From IMG/VR virus record IMGVR_UViG_3300044634_000869, positions 1-39,580 of that record: 39,580 bases of DNA, one strand, 5' to 3'. The position numbers and the translations under genes are program-made. This DNA is from a virus. This document shows positions 38,401-39,580 of this stretch, piece after piece (position 1 is the stretch's first letter; each line of letters begins with the position of its first letter). The notes beneath the pieces were generated by a model. The model made no database searches, was not told the origin of the DNA, and saw only the letters and a program-made list of their open reading frames with translations.

Positions 38401-39580
38401 ACGACCCCTCTTTGCAAGTCCCTCCTGTGTGTATGGCTTAATGTAAAGCGAATCCCATTCTGCCTGAGTAAACTTAACAGCAGAACCATCAGGCATCTTA
38501 GCAAACACAGGAACAAACTCAAACCCAATAGACTCACGAGTAGAAGCAACAATACGAGACTCGGCTGTGTCAATCAGCTCCTGAAGCCTGATTCGTTCAC
38601 TTCTAAACTTGCCTTGTTCGTTTGTCCGCCACTGGTCAAGCTTGATGGTAGCAACTCTCTTATGGTCCGGACTCATCCAACGTCTCTTGCCATTGCTTAC
38701 AACAGTATAAGGTTCTAAAACTTTAGCTCGGCTTTCAGCCTCAAACCTGTCAATCTCCTTAAGTTGTATCTGCAAACGTTCAGTTTCTGCAGCAACACTC
38801 CCAGTAGTTTCAGGAATGAAATCATCAGCGAACTTCTCAACTTGAGTAGTTCCGATAACGATACCATCATCAAACTCTGCAAAGTTAACACCAGCAACAG
38901 AATCCAAGAAAGAAACCATCTCCCTATCTTGAACAGCCTTGGCGTAATCAAGGGTAGACTCAAAACGCTGAAGAGCCAAAACCTCTTCACGTTCCGCAAG
39001 CATCTGCTTGCTGAACCCAATCTCCTTCAGTTGCTCAACTGTTAAATCAGGATTAGAATACGCATCCGCCATCTCACGTGCAGTACGAGCAAGACCAGCA
39101 GCCTCAGCAGCCTCAGACTCAATACGTGCAACAGCCTTGTCGCCCGCTTTGTATATGCCCATATAGTCAGAGCCAAGCTTATCAAGTTGATTCATCTGAT
39201 TCTGAAGGCGAGTATATTGAGCCTTCTGAGCGGTAGACAATTCACCTCTTTCGCTGATGTACAAATCAAGCTCATCAATACCTTGCTGAAGTTCTAATCT
39301 CTTTCGGAAAATAACATTGTTAGGACCATCAAGCCTGTTTGCAAGTTCAAGCATCTGAAGAGCGTAGCTAGAAGGTGTGTGCTTTGAGCCGTCTAAAGTT
39401 TTAAAGAACTCATCAACATCAAGATAGCCATCCTTCATACGATTAAAGAACATCTCAGAGCTTCTATATGCCTCACGACGTTTAGCCATAATACCTGGAG
39501 AAATTGTTTCGCCAGTTCTAGCGTCAACCGTTTTAACCATAGAATCCATCCAAAGAGAAATATCTCTTTCCGATGCATTG
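35458..39580 (-). CDS. Giant internal virion / DNA-ejection protein, C-terminal half
   Basis: This is the continuation of the frame that starts at 4168. It enters at 39350 (base 1 of the other end) and stops at 35458. The ATG at 39549 is an internal methionine, not the true start. The C-terminal part has long coiled segments (Glu/Ala/Lys-rich), then two motifs known from very large phage and polyvalent proteins: PGFHVRNSISNSFQLF (about residue 2350) and ILPFWTWMSRNLPVQ (about residue 2500). The end is Gln/Arg-rich. The LPFWTW segment is hydrophobic and could touch membrane during ejection. Confidence 0.88.
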   Translation of the reverse strand, partial: NASERDISLWMDSMVKTVDARTGETISPGIMAKRREAYRSSEMFFNRMKDGYLDVDEFFKTLDGSKHTPSSYALQMLELANRLDGPNNVIFRKRLELQQGIDELDLYISERGELSTAQKAQYTRLQNQMNQLDKLGSDYMGIYKAGDKAVARIESEAAEAAGLARTAREMADAYSNPDLTVEQLKEIGFSKQMLAEREEVLALQRFESTLDYAKAVQDREMVSFLDSVAGVNFAEFDDGIVIGTTQVEKFADDFIPETTGSVAAETERLQIQLKEIDRFEAESRAKVLEPYTVVSNGKRRWMSPDHKRVATIKLDQWRTNEQGKFRSERIRLQELIDTAESRIVASTRESIGFEFVPVFAKMPDGSAVKFTQAEWDSLYIKPYTQEGLAKRGRTTRALIAERKKVQGLLDGAVERSQRSSWDAGKKRYVRELEKRLGILDGQIKSSELKIERNMKVVQNSALEKVRILIKQMQETTPQDAGFSWMKQWENAAEQAYTSQRVTNLQARKVWSSGQVTGAYVATENAAGVSWVNALAHRNGNANYTFSYYFDKLVRDNPNTFRTPSSWTNVENGLYLRRNSLQNMWLENSSNAVLNQREELARAAALTAYDDFEKYARMSAKAADQARKVSEEARFVVDDVKESFRKAIVEMRNSELQAAKAAGADFNVKNPFWSTNTEIKYVLNGKEYVVPTVADMLNDPRKYVNRSKKRGDLFYDLKKPGNVAMFNEANEATRASIALFGVQRSLLEDAALMFEAGVVNPSVARSSEAYTTMVRWSEDATALADKIKTVRAAVATERESLGMKAYMSEMELDGVKLDMFEFAAELRATLDDFDPSLELSEDGMMQMETLISNLRKRSTLMERIVQNMPTKADTAALNASKKPATRAKWMQVHLDWINGNRSALRAMAQADLTNPGEARVWNAFLNAFAAEARFTLQEGRIAGARSALDTAQAGTYVEKVLDPASKKFRDAASKMLEAQGRTIADDFNMPSYSVSAPLNEIMNNLARINDGAILRELGGFMSSYTGFFKAYATLSPGFHVRNSISNSFQLFAAGAEVKNMKAGLKLWRSLGEHVKDGGTLESWLASGAVPAGMETQARIAGEVALALGGGKTDDAFADFVGMGKNILTDNAATRASRNFGQRVEGSARFMLAFDSAVKGDGFNDAFNRTGRFLVDYNNPTLLDESVRNILPFWTWMSRNLPVQITTQWTNPKPYVIYQRFANNFSTDEDEQLPPYLRSKNPIQVGKGTFLAPDLPFMAAQETINLANDPRKALAMVNPGLRVPLELAAGKTFFTGREFGSEPGQQSAMGYSAQNLLPMLGQIDRITDTSAGSDQLGLARYLGIPIRGMTDEKRNNELQRRLIELQQLQRNTEGA
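39351..39580. repeat. Right copy of the 230-bp terminal direct repeat
   Basis: It is identical to 1-230 except A at 39478 for G at 128, a silent difference. It should be merged with the left copy to give a genome of about 39,350 bp. Confidence 0.95.

Noticed and set aside
35458-39549. A 1,363-residue gene starting at ATG 39549
   Set aside because: The frame is open further upstream and continues through the circular junction to ATG 4168. The ATG at 39549 has no ribosome binding site and is an internal methionine.

Overview
The window is one complete genome of a small tailed phage (Caudoviricetes, podovirus-like), assembled as a circle and cut open inside a gene. Its first 230 bases recur at the right end (39351-39580) with one synonymous difference, so the unit is about 39,350 bp. 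A giant minus-strand gene reads in frame through the junction. The gene set (large and small terminase, portal, scaffold, HK97-fold capsid protein, T7 gp11/gp12-like adaptor and nozzle, giant internal protein, no tail sheath or tape measure) fits a podovirus. The host is probably an actinobacterium, perhaps a freshwater one. The evidence is an encoded Rpf-type peptidoglycan domain, a DUF2746-like small membrane protein and general similarity to actinophage proteins. The host call is inference.

Layout. Two divergent arms meet in a control region at 21561-21744 and converge on a terminator at 34910-34925. The minus arm runs from 21560 down to 1 and on through the junction to 34937. It carries the late genes in order: terminase, small membrane and portal cluster, scaffold and capsid, three small or basic proteins, adaptor and nozzle, fibre and adhesin genes (collagen-like, glycine-rich, Cys/Tyr-rich), several unknown virion genes, a 2,686-residue internal/ejection protein and an M15 peptidase endolysin. 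Most late genes are coupled by TAATG or ATGA overlaps. A GTAACGA motif, often followed by TATAGGGT right at the ATG, stands in front of each functional block.

The plus arm holds the early and replication genes. From 21745 to 24732 are small unknown genes separated by structured RNA. These include two type II hammerhead ribozymes (23119-23169 and 23412-23462) and a family of 22-nt hairpins (AACTCCCC-N6-GGGGAGTT, five copies). Next is a predicted amide-bond-forming pair: an Amidoligase_2-type ligase with a zinc-binding N-terminus and a class II glutamine amidotransferase. Two unknown genes follow, then a secreted Rpf-like muralytic protein. From 28922 to 34919 lies the replication/recombination module: an HTH protein, a Cas4/RecB-like nuclease, a DnaB/RecA-fold ATPase, an AEP primase, a RusA resolvase, a probable nuclease, and a protein joining a sigma region 4 HTH to a DUF1599-like nucleotide-metabolism domain. 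No DNA polymerase, integrase, RNA polymerase, tRNA or CRISPR array was recognised.

The most notable items are the tandem hammerhead ribozymes with the dispersed hairpin family (one copy inside a coding sequence), the amidoligase/GATase pair next to a cell-wall enzyme, a likely AUU start codon at 22612, the late-block start motif, and a 14-bp perfect inverted repeat around the start codon at 13867.
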